Shown here one piece after another: positions 11,165 through 23,411 of a stretch of DNA of 64,000 bases. The DNA comes from Litsea cubeba (taxonomy: Eukaryota; Streptophyta; Magnoliopsida; Laurales; Lauraceae). The first letter of the stretch is position 1. Every line of letters begins with the position of its first letter. A model generated the notes under the pieces. It was not told the DNA's origin. It did not search any database and saw only the letters and a list, made by a program, of their open reading frames with translations. The DNA lies in contig CM022949.1 in NCBI GenBank assembly GCA_012931725.1, positions 67,902,011 through 67,966,010 on the forward strand, written 5' to 3'. A program made the position numbers and the translations under genes.

Positions 11165-12067
11165 TGTTGGAAATTAGGTGGGCCTTTAGGATAGGTTTCA
11201 AAAACTTTTGACCCACTTGATGTAGAGATCAACTATCCAGAAGGCTACCAATCCATCCTAGATGCAAACCTGAAATCTCATATGTCAAGATCAGTAAATC
11301 AATCTATCTACAAGATAGAAAACCAGCAACAAACATGCAACAAAGATCTATAACATACAAGGAAACAAATTATACTTTTGGAGCTCGGTTGTGCTTTAAT
11401 GGAGAAGTTGCGTCTTTCTTTGATGATGAAACACTTTCACTTATCAAATAGGGATCTCCAAGACCTCTTGATCTTCCACGCTATGACCCATATCAGATTC
11501 TCTCTTCTCAAGAAGATGGTGGGATCTCCAAGATAAAAACTACTAGGAACTCAAAGGAGGAACTAGAAGAGAACTAAAAGAGGGAAGAGAGAGAGAGAGA
11601 GCTTGTGCAACACTTGCACTAAAGGGGGCTGGGCGTGAATCCCTAGGCACAGAGCATGCATGGGATGTCCAGCCCTCCTCTCCTCTATTTATAACTTTTG
11701 CAAGTTGCCTCCTCTTTTACTAATTGCAATAGAAGTCTCACTTCAATTCAACTATTAGTAACTTTCTCTTTTCTAATTTAAATAGAAGTCTTACTTCCAT
11801 TAAAATTAGTAACTTTACTTATATCACATTTAGAAGTCTTACTTCAAATATGATTAGCAACTTTCTAATTCATTTCTAATTAAAATAGAAGTCTCACTTC
11901 TACTAAAATTAGTAAGTTTACTATTACCACTATTAGAAGTCCTACTTCAAATAGAAATAGTAACTTTCCTTTTAGAGGTCAACTAGAATTAGAAACTTTC
12001 TAATAATTGGGCTAGCGTGGGGACCACTAGGGATTCCTTAGAAAGCTGGCTCCAACTGGGACTCGCG
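11165..12067 (-). mobile_element. Copia-B 3' LTR, distal (R-U5) half
   Basis: It reads TGTTGGAAATTAGG at 11165, the inverted terminus of the LTR, and runs to the Copia-D insertion at 12068. It continues at 19584, and the two parts together make about 1.8 kb. Within 11720-11990 a ~50-60 bp motif around AGAAGTCTTACTTCAAAT recurs about five times. The copy at 54545-54786 matches this half in opposite orientation. Confidence 0.85.
11685..11695 (-). promoter_or_regulatory. TATA box of Copia-B LTR
   Basis: On the minus strand GTTATAAATAG is followed by AGGAGAGGAGGGCTGGAC, a plausible transcription start zone. Confidence 0.5.
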
Positions 12068-12680
12068 TGTTGGATACCGCGATCACTGAGAGGGGGGGGT
12101 GAATCAGTGATTTCTAAAAAACAGGTCCAATTCAACAACAAAACAAGTCAAATCACACAATGACACCAGATTTAACGTGGTTCACCGAAAGGCTACGTCC
12201 ACGGTTCAAAGACTGTCCGAACACCAATCCGGGACAGATCTGAATCTTATTTAGTCGCACCAACGACAAAGAGCACCAACCCTTAGTTTCAGATAGCACC
12301 AACTATCTAGGAAGCACCGACTCCCTTTACAATTTATCTGCACCCACAGATAGGATCACCAAACCCCAGACATCAAGCACCAACTTGATGTAAAAACAGA
12401 ATAGAAGATTAAATTCTGTCTACAGCCCTTCCCCTCTACAATTCTCTCTCTCTCAATCCCTTACAAATTGAAATCTAAAGCATAAAAGAGAGACACTTAA
12501 CTCATGGACGAATCACCATCTTCTAGAGCATAATCTCATCCATAATTGCTGTAGAAAACGTCACCACATCAGCACACAGCAACACACACCAGCAGCTTCT
12601 TCTTTCTCTCAAGAACTCTCTAAAACTCTTCTCTATTCTTTCTCTCTTCTGATGTCTGTTTAGAACGACCCATACATGCC

Positions 12681-12690
12681 TTTTTATAGG
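12681..12690 (-). promoter_or_regulatory. TATA box of Copia-D LTR
   Basis: The minus strand reads CCTATAAAAA. The palindrome cluster at 12819-13012 lies 130-330 bases upstream, in the U3 enhancer position. The 5' LTR has the same box near 19041-19050. Confidence 0.6.
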
Positions 12691-12818
12691 TTTTAATAAC
12701 CCTTAATTGTTTTCAAAACGGGCTACAATTCGTTTAGAAAGAGTCCCAAACGAAATAGATAAGAGTGCTGAATTTTCATGCAAAACTTCTAATTCTGCGC
12801 AACTCTGGTTCCCGTGCT

Positions 12819-13012
12819 CGGTCGACATCCTGGCTTGCTCGGTCGACCGAAGACACTGACTGGAAACAGACAACTTTTGAGCTCGGTCGACATCCTGGGG
12901 TCCCGGTCGACCGAAGACACACTGTGTCACGAAAATAACTGAGAGCTACCTGAAACTGTTTTCTGCAGGTTTCTCTTGATTCGGTCGACCGCATGGGGTG
13001 CCCGGTCGACCG
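12819..13012. repeat. Cluster of six GTCGAC palindromes in Copia-D LTR, in pairs 20-21 bp apart
   Basis: Decamers of type CGGTCGACCG (two end in CAT instead) start at 12819, 12840, 12884, 12904, 12982 and 13003. Within-pair steps are 21, 20 and 21. The other LTR has the same six at 19179, 19200, 19244, 19263, 19341 and 19362, with steps 21, 19 and 21. Confidence 0.9.
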
Positions 13013-13220
13013 ACCACTCTGCTACAGAAAAACTATTTTCTGTACACTTTTCAGCTCTTTTTCCATTCTGATTTCCATCTGATTTCCATTGCATAGTTGA
13101 GCTTATTACCATCATGTTTGTGACAATGTGTTGACAATAATTCCAACTCAAAACAATACTTTGAGATATTAATTCCTTCAATTCTTCAAAGACTACTCAT
13201 GTCATCTCAAATTCCAACAA

Positions 13221-13496
13221 TCTCCCCCTTTGGAATTGTTGGCAACACTATTGGAACTTCAACACTTTTAACTCCAGCTTGCAGCTCTTCCAAGTTCTTT
13301 TCAACGCTCACTTGGAACCAATTCTGAAATTCTGAAATATCAACCATGCACTGTCAATAATCTCCCCCTAGCTTTTATAGCATAACATCTCTCCTTGCTA
13401 TCATAGCATAACATCTCTCCCCCTTTGACAACAAGTCCAAGGGGACCAAACCGAGGAGCGAATAGGATATTCAATGAATGCATTGCTCCCCCTTTC
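13221..13496 (-). other. Copia-D 3' untranslated segment with four polypurine-tract-like motifs
   Basis: The tract adjoining the LTR is 13221-13234 (minus strand CCAAAGGGGGAGA). Near copies occur at 13361-13369, 13415-13426 and 13485-13496, between the stop codon and the LTR. Only the first is at the normal priming position. Confidence 0.7.
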
Positions 13497-13507
13497 AAGC
13501 ACAACTC

Positions 13508-16500
13508 CTACGGTTTAGGAGAGTGAGTAACTCCTAACTTTTTCCGGAGATACTCGAAGACTTCCTTTGGCAGAGGTTTCGTGAAAATATCAGCCACTTG
13601 CTCAGTTGTTGGAACATATTCCAACTTGACCTCTCCATCAGCAACTTTATCTTTAAGAAAATGATAACGAATTGCTACATGCTTTGTGCGAGAGTGCTGA
13701 ACAGGATTCTTAGATATATGAATTGCACTCGTGTTGTCATATAGGATCGGCGTAGGATCCGTTGTTGGAACTCCTAGATCAGAGAGCATTTGCCGCATCC
13801 ATAACACTTGCGTACAACAAGTTGCCGCTGCAATATATTCCGCTTCCGCTGTCGAAAGGGATACTGAGTCTTGCTTCTTACTATGCCAAGCAACTAATCT
13901 TTCTCCAAGATAAAATGCGCCGCCGCTAGTACTCTTGCGATCATCTACGCATCCAGCCCAATCGGCATCAGAATATGCAACAAGAGTGAAGGATTTGCCT
14001 TTGGGATACCAGATACCAAGCTCCATAGTACCTTTCAGATATCGAAAGATTCGTTTCACTGCTGTAAGGTGCGTTTCAGTTGGTGCTGCTTGAAAACGTG
14101 CAACCATACCTACTGCTTGTAGAAGATCTGGTCTTGTAGCAGTCAAGTAGAGCAAGCTTCCTATCATAGAGCGATAGGTGGTATGATCAACGGACGAGGC
14201 CTTATCATCTTTGCTAAGCTTCGTGTTCGTTGACATTGGTGTGATCACTGGCTTGCTGTCTTCCATATTGAACCGTTTCAGCATTTCCTTAATGTACTTC
14301 ATTTGTGATATGAAGATACCATGTTTCAGCTGCTGAACTTGTAAACCAAGAAAGAACTTTAGTTCTCCAAGCATCGACATTTCAAATTCTTTCTTCATTT
14401 CTTCAGCAAAATTCCTGCACATCTCCTCATCATTGCCACCAAAGATTATGTCATCAACATAAACAATGACAACCAGCTGTTTGCTTAACTCAGTTTTGAC
14501 ATACAGATTGCTATCAACCATTCCTTTTCCAAAACCGATCTTGCGGAGATAGAGATCCAGCCTTGCATACCAAGCCCTTGGCGCTTGTTTCAGTCCATAA
14601 AGAGCCTTTTTCAACTTGCACACTAGATCTGAATTTTTGCTGATGAGAAAACCATCAGGTTGCTCAATGTAGACCTCTTCTTCAAGTAAACCATTCAAGA
14701 AAGCTGACTTTACGTCCATCTGAAATACCTTGAAGGTTTTGTATGCTGCCAATGCAAGAAACATACGAATGGCTTCCAGACGAGCCACCGGTGCAAAGGT
14801 CTCTTCAAAATCTATGCCTTCAACTTGAGCATAGCCTTTACAAACCAACCTTGCTTTGTTTCTAATGACTTGACCATCTTCATTCAGCTTATTCCGAAAG
14901 ACCCATTTAGTACCAATAACATTCTTATCAGTAGGTCTAGGAACAAGTTCCCATGTGGAGTTCTTCTCAATTTGCTCCAACTCCTCATGCATAGATTTCA
15001 ACCAACTATCATCGAGACTGGCTTCAGCCACAGTCTTGGGTTCAATGGTGGACACAAGTGAGTAATTGCTAACTACACTTTGTCTAGTTTGAACGCCTGC
15101 CTTAGGATCTCCAATGATTTGATCCTTAGGGTGTTGCTCTACCCAAGTACTGTGCTTCTTAGGTGAAGTATCTTCTGAGTCATCCTTTGATTTCTCAGAA
15201 TCATTAGATTCAGCCATCTCATCATCAATCTCACTCGAGTCCTCATAAAATGGACTGTCATTATGAGTTGCATTCTTTGGTTCAATATTCTCATCTATTC
15301 TCACATCAGCACTTTCTATGATTTTTCTGGTTCTTTTGTTAAGACACCTATATGCCTTGCTAGTAGAGGAGTAACCCAGAAATATACCTTCGTCAGCTCT
15401 TTCTTCAAATTTGCCCGGATTTTGTTCGAGCCGCTTGATGTAACACTTGCTGCCGAAGACTTTGAAGTGCTTGACTGTTGCTTTTCTTCCAAACCATAGC
15501 TCATAGGGAGTTTTGACTTCATGTGGCCTGATCAAGCATCGGTTTTGAATGTATACAGCCGTATGAATTGCCTCTTTCCAATACTTGTCAGCCATCTTGC
15601 TTTCACTTAGCATCGTACGAGCCATCTCTTGTACGGTGCGATTCTTCCGTTCCACAACTCCATTTTGCTGTGGAGTTCTAGGGGCTGAGTACTGTCTTTG
15701 AATGCCATGATGTTCACAATATTTAGTGAACTCTTTAGATGTGAACTCGCCTCCACGATCAGACCTTAAAATCTTGATACGTTTTTCCAATTGATTTTCA
15801 ACCTGTGCTTTAAACACTTTAAAACGATCAAGTGCTTGATGTTTATGCTTAAGAAACAATACCCATGTCATACGAGTATAATCATCAATGCATAACATGA
15901 AATACTTATCTCCATTGGTGCTTTGAGTTCGCATCGGTCCACAGAGATCAGTGTGCACTAGCTCAAGAGGTTTCTTGGAATGATGCTCCTTTGACTTGAA
16001 CATAACCCTCGTTTGCTTTCCCTTTTGGCAAGAGTCGCAAATGGGATTGGAAGGCTTTTCAACTTTAGACATGCCTCTTACAGCCTTTGAATTGCAAATC
16101 TTTGACATGTTATCAAAGCTTAGATGCCCAAGGCGTTTGTGCCACAACCAACTTTCCTCTGTCCGACTCATCAAGCAGGTCTTTTCAGCTCCATCTGACA
16201 ATGTATAGAGATTTCCAGCAGTTCTTGATCCAGTTGCCACTGTTTTGCCGTTGCTACTCTTCTTGATGGCAAACCCATTCTTTGTGAAGATAACTTCGTG
16301 ACCCTTGTCACAGATCTGGCTCACACTAAGCAGGTTGTGTCTCAGTCCAGACACATATAAGACTTCTTCAGATCTGATCTTGTTTGCCATAAGCTGAATA
16401 ACACCTTTTCCGCAGATTTTGGCACCATCATTGTTGCCAAACTTCACTGAACCGCCTTCATAGTGCTGTAATTTGATGAATTTCTCTTTATCACCAGTCA

Positions 16501-18367
16501 TATGGCTTGAACAACCACTATCAAGGACCCATGGTGCTGCCTTCTTTTGTGCATTGAATGCCATTTGCACAATGAGAGATTCTTTGGGACTTTCTGCACT
16601 TTGCTTTGCTCTCCAAGCCTTGACTAACTTGGGTTTCTTTTCAACCTGAAATTTGTTAGCAATATGCAACCTACAATCCCTAGCCAAGTGTCCATAATTA
16701 TGACACATATAGCACTCAATTTTGTGGCTACTTAGGATTGAAAAAGGATTCCTAGTCACAAATGGACTGTTTCTTACATAGAATTTGCAATCAGCTCTTT
16801 TATGTCCAAACATATTACAATGAAAGCAATAACCATAGAATTTGTATCTTCTTTGTGGCTGGTTAGTCTTCATTATCTTTCTAACAGGAATGGACTCCTT
16901 TCTAGGTTGAGTGGGCTTCATAGAGTTAGAAGGTGCAGTGACTTGCTTCACAAACTTTTTCTTTTCAGGAGGTGCAATCTTAGAGGATTCACCTTTCTCA
17001 AATCCTAGACCAAATCTGAAGTGGGCAGGTCTTTGAACTTTCAGTAGTTCATTGAGTTTCATAGTCCCTTCAATCGCTTGGAGCGCTTTGAGTTTTTTGC
17101 TATTTTCCAAATTTTCAGCCTTTGCTCTAGCGATCTCAGTTTCAAGTTTCATAGCCTCTTCCTTTTTGATACTTATTTGGTTTTCAAGGACTTCTACCAT
17201 TCTTTTATATTCCTCTACTTGAGTTTTCAAAGCAATAATAGAACTTTCAGATTCATGGAGAAGTTTCAGATTTTTCTTACTTGATTTGCGTTCCATGCTT
17301 AGCTCCTCAAGTGCGGCTATGAGTTCCTCTTCAAGATTGACTTCAGCCTCCTCTTCCTCTTCCGGATCTAGCTCTTCTTCTTCTTCAACAGTGACCATGA
17401 AGAGAGCTTCGGTTGATTCATCATCGTCTGAAGTTTCAGACGTGCTGTCATCTTGTTGACATAGAAAGTTTTTAGCTTTGCCCCTTTTTCTGAAATTTCT
17501 CTTTCCTTTACTCTTTTCAGCATAAGAGTCATTATCATTGTCTTCTTTTAGCGGACACTTCGCAGCAAAGTGACCAATACCTCCACAATTGAAGCATTTA
17601 AAGGGTAGCTTCCCTTTGTACTTTCCATTGCTTCCTTTCTTCAACTTTCTAACAAATTGAGCCTCAAGCTCATCATCATCAGAATCAACATCATGACCAG
17701 CAGTCTCTTTTGCCTTTTTCTGAACTTTGAAGGCCGCTTCTTTATCAGATGAAGACGTCTTTCCTATGCGCATCTCATAGGCAGTTAGAGAACCATGTAA
17801 TTCATCCATGGAAAATGCATTCAGATCTTTGGCTTCTTCAATGGCTGAGACTTTTGAATCAAACCGGGGAAGAAGAGATCTTAGAACCTTTTTGACGATG
17901 ACCGGCTCTTTAATCTCCTCCCCTAGTCCACGAATGTCATTCGTGACTTCATTCACTCGTTGCATATACGAGTCAACATTCTCGCTTTCCTCCATGCGAA
18001 GAGACTCGAATTGAGAGCGATGAGTTTGCAATTTGGCTTCTTTAATCTTCTCATCACCTTCATGTATGCTTTGCAACTTGTCCCAAATTTCCTTGGCTGT
18101 TTTGCATGCAATTACTTTGACAAGCTCGCTGTCCACAAGGCCACTAAAGAGTGCATTCTGCGCCTTGGAGTCGTTGTCTGCCAACTTCTTCGATGCTGTA
18201 TCATTGGGTACGGTGGCAGCATTGTAACCGGCTCTGACAGCCTCCCAAACATCATAGCCAAGAGATTTGATGAAGGCTTGCATCCTAATCTTCCAGAAAG
18301 AGTAATTAGAACCATCAAACAGAGGTGCTTTCATATTCCCTGTATTGACTGCCATGTGATTTGACAA
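13508..18367 (-). CDS. Copia-D Gag-Pol polyprotein, 1619 residues, intact
   Basis: This encodes capsid, protease, integrase, reverse transcriptase and RNase H of one retrotransposon. Capsid (about 1-250) opens [18 protein letters not shown]. Zinc knuckles lie at 258-271, 514-527 and 552-565, separated by a Glu-rich segment (325-350) and a likely coiled coil (350-430). Protease has DSG at 616-618. Integrase has its HHCC region around 743-780 and a triad D807, D870, E906 with exact 35-residue spacing. Reverse transcriptase has [11 protein letters not shown] and YVDDI (1303-1307). RNase H carries D1467, E1508 and D1544. The start is the first ATG after the PBS (a second ATG is at codon 5). No stop or frameshift was seen, so it could be active. 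Gag and Pol are in one frame, so their ratio would need splicing or processing control. Confidence 0.97.
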   Translation of the reverse strand: MSNHMAVNTGNMKAPLFDGSNYSFWKIRMQAFIKSLGYDVWEAVRAGYNAATVPNDTASKKLADNDSKAQNALFSGLVDSELVKVIACKTAKEIWDKLQSIHEGDEKIKEAKLQTHRSQFESLRMEESENVDSYMQRVNEVTNDIRGLGEEIKEPVIVKKVLRSLLPRFDSKVSAIEEAKDLNAFSMDELHGSLTAYEMRIGKTSSSDKEAAFKVQKKAKETAGHDVDSDDDELEAQFVRKLKKGSNGKYKGKLPFKCFNCGGIGHFAAKCPLKEDNDNDSYAEKSKGKRNFRKRGKAKNFLCQQDDSTSETSDDDESTEALFMVTVEEEEELDPEEEEEAEVNLEEELIAALEELSMERKSSKKNLKLLHESESSIIALKTQVEEYKRMVEVLENQISIKKEEAMKLETEIARAKAENLENSKKLKALQAIEGTMKLNELLKVQRPAHFRFGLGFEKGESSKIAPPEKKKFVKQVTAPSNSMKPTQPRKESIPVRKIMKTNQPQRRYKFYGYCFHCNMFGHKRADCKFYVRNSPFVTRNPFSILSSHKIECYMCHNYGHLARDCRLHIANKFQVEKKPKLVKAWRAKQSAESPKESLIVQMAFNAQKKAAPWVLDSGCSSHMTGDKEKFIKLQHYEGGSVKFGNNDGAKICGKGVIQLMANKIRSEEVLYVSGLRHNLLSVSQICDKGHEVIFTKNGFAIKKSSNGKTVATGSRTAGNLYTLSDGAEKTCLMSRTEESWLWHKRLGHLSFDNMSKICNSKAVRGMSKVEKPSNPICDSCQKGKQTRVMFKSKEHHSKKPLELVHTDLCGPMRTQSTNGDKYFMLCIDDYTRMTWVLFLKHKHQALDRFKVFKAQVENQLEKRIKILRSDRGGEFTSKEFTKYCEHHGIQRQYSAPRTPQQNGVVERKNRTVQEMARTMLSESKMADKYWKEAIHTAVYIQNRCLIRPHEVKTPYELWFGRKATVKHFKVFGSKCYIKRLEQNPGKFEERADEGIFLGYSSTSKAYRCLNKRTRKIIESADVRIDENIEPKNATHNDSPFYEDSSEIDDEMAESNDSEKSKDDSEDTSPKKHSTWVEQHPKDQIIGDPKAGVQTRQSVVSNYSLVSTIEPKTVAEASLDDSWLKSMHEELEQIEKNSTWELVPRPTDKNVIGTKWVFRNKLNEDGQVIRNKARLVCKGYAQVEGIDFEETFAPVARLEAIRMFLALAAYKTFKVFQMDVKSAFLNGLLEEEVYIEQPDGFLISKNSDLVCKLKKALYGLKQAPRAWYARLDLYLRKIGFGKGMVDSNLYVKTELSKQLVVIVYVDDIIFGGNDEEMCRNFAEEMKKEFEMSMLGELKFFLGLQVQQLKHGIFISQMKYIKEMLKRFNMEDSKPVITPMSTNTKLSKDDKASSVDHTTYRSMIGSLLYLTATRPDLLQAVGMVARFQAAPTETHLTAVKRIFRYLKGTMELGIWYPKGKSFTLVAYSDADWAGCVDDRKSTSGGAFYLGERLVAWHSKKQDSVSLSTAEAEYIAAATCCTQVLWMRQMLSDLGVPTTDPTPILYDNTSAIHISKNPVQHSRTKHVAIRYHFLKDKVADGEVKLEYVPTTEQVADIFTKPLPKEVFEYLRKKLGVTHSPKP

Positions 18368-18407
18368 GAGATCACCCTTAGCGTATTAAACTGATCAAGG
18401 GAGCCTC

Positions 18408-18419
18408 GCTCTGATACCA
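18408..18419 (-). other. Copia-D primer-binding site
   Basis: The minus strand reads TGGTATCAGAGC, the initiator tRNA-Met complement. It is separated from the 5' LTR end (18422) by two bases. Confidence 0.95.
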
Positions 18420-18421
18420 AT

Positions 18422-19578
18422 TGTTGGATACCGCGATCACTGAGAGGGGGGGGGGGGGGTGAATCAGTGATTTCTAAAAAACAGGTCCAATTCAACAACA
18501 AAACAAGTCAAATCACACAATGACACCAGATTTAACGTGGTTCACCGAAAGGCTACGTCCACAGTTCAAAGACTGTCCGAACACCAATCCGGGACAGATC
18601 TGAATCTTATTTAGTCGCACCAACGACAAAGAGCACCAACCCTTAGTTTCAGATAGCACCAACTATCTAGGAAGCACCGACTCCCTTTACAATTTATCTG
18701 CACCCACAGATAGGATCACCAAACCCCAGACATCAAGCACCAACTTGATGTAAAAACAGAATAGAAGATTAAATTCTGTCTACAGCCCTTCCCCTCTACA
18801 ATTCTCTCTCTCTCAATCCCTTACAAATTGAAATCTAAAGCATAAAAGAGAGACACTTAACTCATGGACGAATCACCATCTTCTAGAGCATAATCTCGTC
18901 CACAATTGCTGTAGAAAACGTCACCACATCAGCACACAGCAACACACACCAGCAGCTTCTTCTTTCTCTCAAGAACTCTCTAAAACTCTTCTCTATTCTT
19001 TCTCTCTTCTGATGTCTGTTTAGAACGACCCATACATGCCTTTTTATAGGTTTTAATAACCCTTAATTGTTTTCAAAACGGGCTACAATTCGTTTAGAAA
19101 GAGTCCCAAACGAAATAGATAAGAGTGCTGAATTTTCGTGCAAAACTTCTAATTCTGCGCAACTCTGGTTCCCGTGCTCGGTCGACATCCTGGCTTGCTC
19201 GGTCGACCGAAGACACTGACTGGAAACAGACAACTTTTGAGCTCGGTCGACATCCTGGGTCCCGGTCGACCGAAGACACACTGTGTCACGAAAATAACTG
19301 AGAGCTACCTGAAACTGTTTTCTGCAGGTTTCTCTTGATTCGGTCGACCGCATGGGGTGCCCGGTCGACCGACCACTCTGCTACAGAAAAACTATTTTCT
19401 GTACACTTTTCAGCTCTTTTTCCATTCTGATTTCCATCCGATTTCCATTGCATAGTTGAGCTTATTACCATCATGTTTGTGACAATGTGTTGACAATAAT
19501 TCCAACTCAAAACAATACTTTGAGATATTAATTCCTTCAATTCTTCAAAGACTACTCATGTCATCTCAAATTCCAACA
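18422..19578 (-). repeat. Copia-D 5' LTR
   Basis: Nearly identical to 12068-13219. Differences seen by eye are the G run (14 versus 8), substitutions near 18562, 18898, 18902, 19138 and 19438, and one G fewer near 19259. It carries its own TATA box and the six GTCGAC palindromes. Confidence 0.97.
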
Positions 19579-19583
19579 TCGCG

Positions 19584-20505
19584 ACCCCATATCTCATGTG
19601 CAGTCCGGGCCCACAGTTAATTGCGAATAACTCCACTATAAAAATGCAATTGAACTCTAGTCTTAAGAATATTCCATAGAAGACCCTAAACTTCCACATT
19701 ACCACAAGTAGGCCCCTCTATCAATATCCATGGATCAATTGGACCTGTCTTCCAAACTTAGATCCATATCTTATTATTTTTAATCCCCAATTAATTATAA
19801 TGATCATAGGTACCTTTCCAATTAACTCTTTATCAAAATGGGTGCGCACTTACCAATGATAAATCCATTAATTGGCACAAGGGGATATTAGAGATAGATT
19901 TCATCTTGACCATTGAATGTTCCCACAACTCTACTACCACGTACCCAAATCACCGAAGTGTTGACCTACAGTTGGCCTCACTCATTGGTGACTCAAAGCA
20001 AATGAATAGATAGAAACTTGAGTTCATTAATGTCTCCGGATTGAGAGCTTACTGCTAGGGAATTATGAAAGCAGACCTTAAAGTAAAGACAGTGTGCATA
20101 AGGTGCTTCTCATGGTCCTTCAATACATCCAATGTACCAGCACTATGATCCAGAATCTTCCATTCTGATGATCGAGACAAATCATACTATCTCATAGTGA
20201 TCAAAGTGATGCAACCTTGTCAGTATGAGATGTACAGTCTCATCACTGATTGTGAAGATATTTAAGTATAAGATTTGTTACACATGTCTCCCGTATGTGG
20301 ATCTTATCCATACACGTGTTACATCTAATATACTTGTGGAGACTCCAGTTCATCTCATGAACCATCATTGCATTCGTATTGGTTATGTGCAAGTATATAA
20401 TAAATCACAATTCATCTCATGAAAGGAAAACATGAATATATTGATAAATAAAGAAATTAATCAATTTATTATATCATCTACTGGATTGAGTCAATAAAAC
20501 TAACA
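19584..20505 (-). mobile_element. Copia-B 3' LTR, proximal (U3) half
   Basis: It continues the LTR interrupted at 12067 and ends in AACTAACA at 20505, beside the polypurine tract (minus strand GTGCCCAAGTGGGAGA). It matches 53690-54550 in the opposite orientation, which proves the two halves belong together. Short frames in it are not genes. Confidence 0.9.
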
Positions 20506-23411
20506 ATCTCCCACTTGGGCACAATGCCAGTTAGGGTTGCATCTCATGCACATCCCGTCTACTTACAGCTCAAAGACTTTAATAGTCAACGGCCTAGTAA
20601 AGGGATCTCCCAGATTGTCTGCAGTGGCTATCTTGGTGATCGTACATCACTTCTCTGCACAATCTGTCTGACCATGTAAAACTTCCTCTGTACATGCTCT
20701 TTGGTTCCTGGGTTCCTTGGACGTAGTTACTGCCCAACTATTATCGCAATATACTGTGAGCAGCTATCCTGCCAAAAGTACCACTCCTAAGTTCCATAAG
20801 GAATCTTTTTAGCCAATCTGCTTCCTTAGCTGCTTCTCAAGCGGCTACAGCATAAACACATACCCAAAAGTTGATTTCATAGAATCCTGATTTGACTAGA
20901 AGTCAATATCTATGTAACCGACTGGAATCAACTCATCACTACTGTAAACCAACATGTGATCTGTAGTCCTTCTCAAGTATTTGAGAACACATCTTACAAT
21001 AGTCCAATTATAAGGACCCGAGTTAGACTGATATTTGCTGACTAGGCCTACTGCGTGACAGATATCCAGTCTAGTACAAAGCATAGCTTACCATACCAAA
21101 ACCTTATCTATGTATACATCATTGGGTTAAGCCTATCATCCTATTTTTTCGATCTCAATAAAAATCGATCCCTAGAATGTAGCTAGCTTCTCCCAAGTCC
21201 TTTAATATCAAATTTTAGCCAACCAAAACTTTTACTGTTGACGATATCCCTATATCACTCCATGGAAGAAGGATGTCGTCGACATATAACACCAGAAAAA
21301 CTACCCTGCCTTCTTGACTTTTCATGTACACACGACTTATCCGGATTCTAAAAAAAATCAACTGACTTGATTGCCTTGTCAAAACGGATGTTCCTGTTCT
21401 GGGATACCTGCTTGAATTCATAAATGGACTTTTGCAGCTTGCAAAACTCTTTGCACTTGATTATTAGCTATAAAACCGTCTGGCTGCATCATATAGATGT
21501 CTTCCTCAAGATTGTCGTTGTGAGATGTTGTCTTGACATCCATTTGCCAAATCTCGTCAGCGAGATGTACCGCAATGGATAAGAGTATCCTGATGGAACT
21601 CTTCCATCTGGTCCTCTCTATCTTTTGTAGACTCACTTGCACCCAATAGGTTTGCTATTGGCAGGCAAGTCCACAAGTATCCGGACCTGATTAGAGTACA
21701 AAGACTTCACCTCTGCTTTCATAGCATCTAGCAAACGTTCTGAAACTATGTCATTAATTGCTTTATCATAGTTACAGGGATCTTATTCCGGTTCTTCCGG
21801 GATTGCCCCATAAGACTTTTCAAGACCGAGAACTTGTCAAGGGTCCTGGCAATACTCCCACTACGACAAGGCACTGGTGTAACCACTGGGTCTGGTATGG
21901 GCGGATTTTCTTAAAGTTTGGTTATTCTTGGATTTGGAATTGATCTTTCTTGAATTTCTTCCAAGATAACCATTTCTAAAGATTTCCAGTTAATCTTATA
22001 ATCTCCCTCCAGAAAATCGCATTGATGCTGACAAGCATTTTCTGCTCTCTGGGATTATAGAATAACCAATCTTTAGTTCCTTTTGGGATATACCATAAAT
22101 GTGTATACTTCTGACTTCTATTCCAACTAATTCGTCTTAACCTTCAGCACGTGTGCCGGACAACTCTAAAACGTTGTAGATTAGGCTTTCGCCCGGTCCA
22201 TAACTCTCGGAGAGTCGTAGGTATAGACTTAGATTGAATGAGGTTTAGTATATACATTGTTGTTTCCTAAACATATCCCAAAATATAGGTAATCCATAGA
22301 AACTCAACATAGACCTAATCATATCTAAAAGAGTCTGGTTCCTTCTTTCTATTACTCCATTCTGTTGAGGAAAACTAGGAACAAACAACTGGGATCGAAT
22401 CCCATTCTCTGATAAGTATCCCATAAAAATAGAAGAGAGATATTCTCCTCATCGATCTCATCGAAGAGTATTTATACTTTTACCTAATTGCTTTTCCGCT
22501 TGCGCTCGAAACTCTTTGAACTTTTCAAAAGTCTCGGACTTGCGGTGCATAAGGTATATGTATCCATATCTTGACAATCATTAGTAAAAGTGATGAAATA
22601 CTCGTATCAATCTCTCGCTCTAATATTATGGGTCCATACACATCAGTATACACTAACTCCAATAAATCTTTGGCCCTACTGCCCTTAGATGAATAAGGGC
22701 CTTTTGCTCATTTTACCTTCCAGATAGGACTTACAGACAGGCATTGGTTCTACCACCAATGAAGGCAAGATACCATCTTTCACTAGCCTGTCAATCATGT
22801 TTAGGTTTATATGACCTATCCTCTTAGGTGCCAAAGTTTGTTGGATTAGATGAAGGTGACTTCCTCTTTAATGATAGTCTATTATTAGTTACAGTGTCGT
22901 GTATTTCATACATTGTGGGTGTTTAACACAAATAAAGGCCATTAATTATCTTGTCAGAATATATAAGAGTACCGTTCCTCTTTAAGACAATTTCATTACC
23001 AAAAGTAATAGAATAACTCTTATTCATCATACTTGAAATTAAAATTCCATCTTAAAACGGTACATATAAGGTATCTGACAAAATCAACTTAACAACTAAG
23101 TTATTACTCCCACTGACACTGCTTCTGCCTTGGTTTCCGATCCCAGGTTAACAATGATTTCATCCGCAACTAATCCTCCTGGTTACCTGTAACTCTTGCA
23201 ACATATTACATATGTGATTAGTTGCACCGAAGTCTACATACCAGGATTCTGAAGTTCTAGTTGAAAAACTAACTTCAGAAACAAGTGACTCAATCATACC
23301 TGAGGTCTTTTCCTTTGACAGAAAATGTAGACAATTCCTCTTCCAATGTCCTGTCATATCACAATGGAAACACTTTACCTTTGCTCCCATATCCTTGACC
23401 ATGGCCACACC
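20506..23411 (-). pseudogene. Copia-B interior: heavily mutated gag-pol
   Basis: Reading the minus strand from 23411: a CCHC knuckle (CFHCDMTGHWKRNC) and a protease with WYVDFGATNHIC, where the catalytic DSG is now DFG (23160-23408). A shredded integrase lies at about 22200-22900. Reverse transcriptase pieces are QMDVKT at 21418-21642 and FLVLYVDDILL at 21215-21421. RNase H onset is at 20896-21084 (LCTRLDICHAVG, YLRRTTDHML). Stops and frameshifts separate every piece. It is far more decayed than Copia-D, which sits inside its LTR. The 5' part of gag, the PBS and the 5' LTR are missing beyond the LTR-G junction. Confidence 0.88.

Larger units (their letters stand above)
12068..13219 (-). repeat. 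Copia-D 3' LTR
   Basis: It begins TGTTGGATACC and ends AATTCCAACA as read on the plus strand. It contains a run of 8 G near 12092 (14 G in the other LTR), a TATA box and the GTCGAC palindrome cluster. Frames inside it (for example 12703-12930, 12927-13181) are repeated in the other LTR and match no protein. Confidence 0.97.
12068..19578 (-). mobile_element. Copia-D: complete, recently inserted Ty1/Copia element
   Basis: The element is 7511 bp with LTRs of 1152 bp (12068-13219) and 1157 bp (18422-19578), both TG...CA. The PBS and polypurine tract are in place, and a single uninterrupted polyprotein frame lies between. The 5-bp duplication TCGCG (12063-12067 and 19579-19583) flanks it, and removing the element rejoins the Copia-B LTR. 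By eye the LTRs differ by about 5 substitutions and 2 length changes, so the insertion is young. Gag with three zinc knuckles and an acidic coiled-coil insert suggests a SIRE/Maximus-like lineage, but no envelope-like frame follows. Confidence 0.97.
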
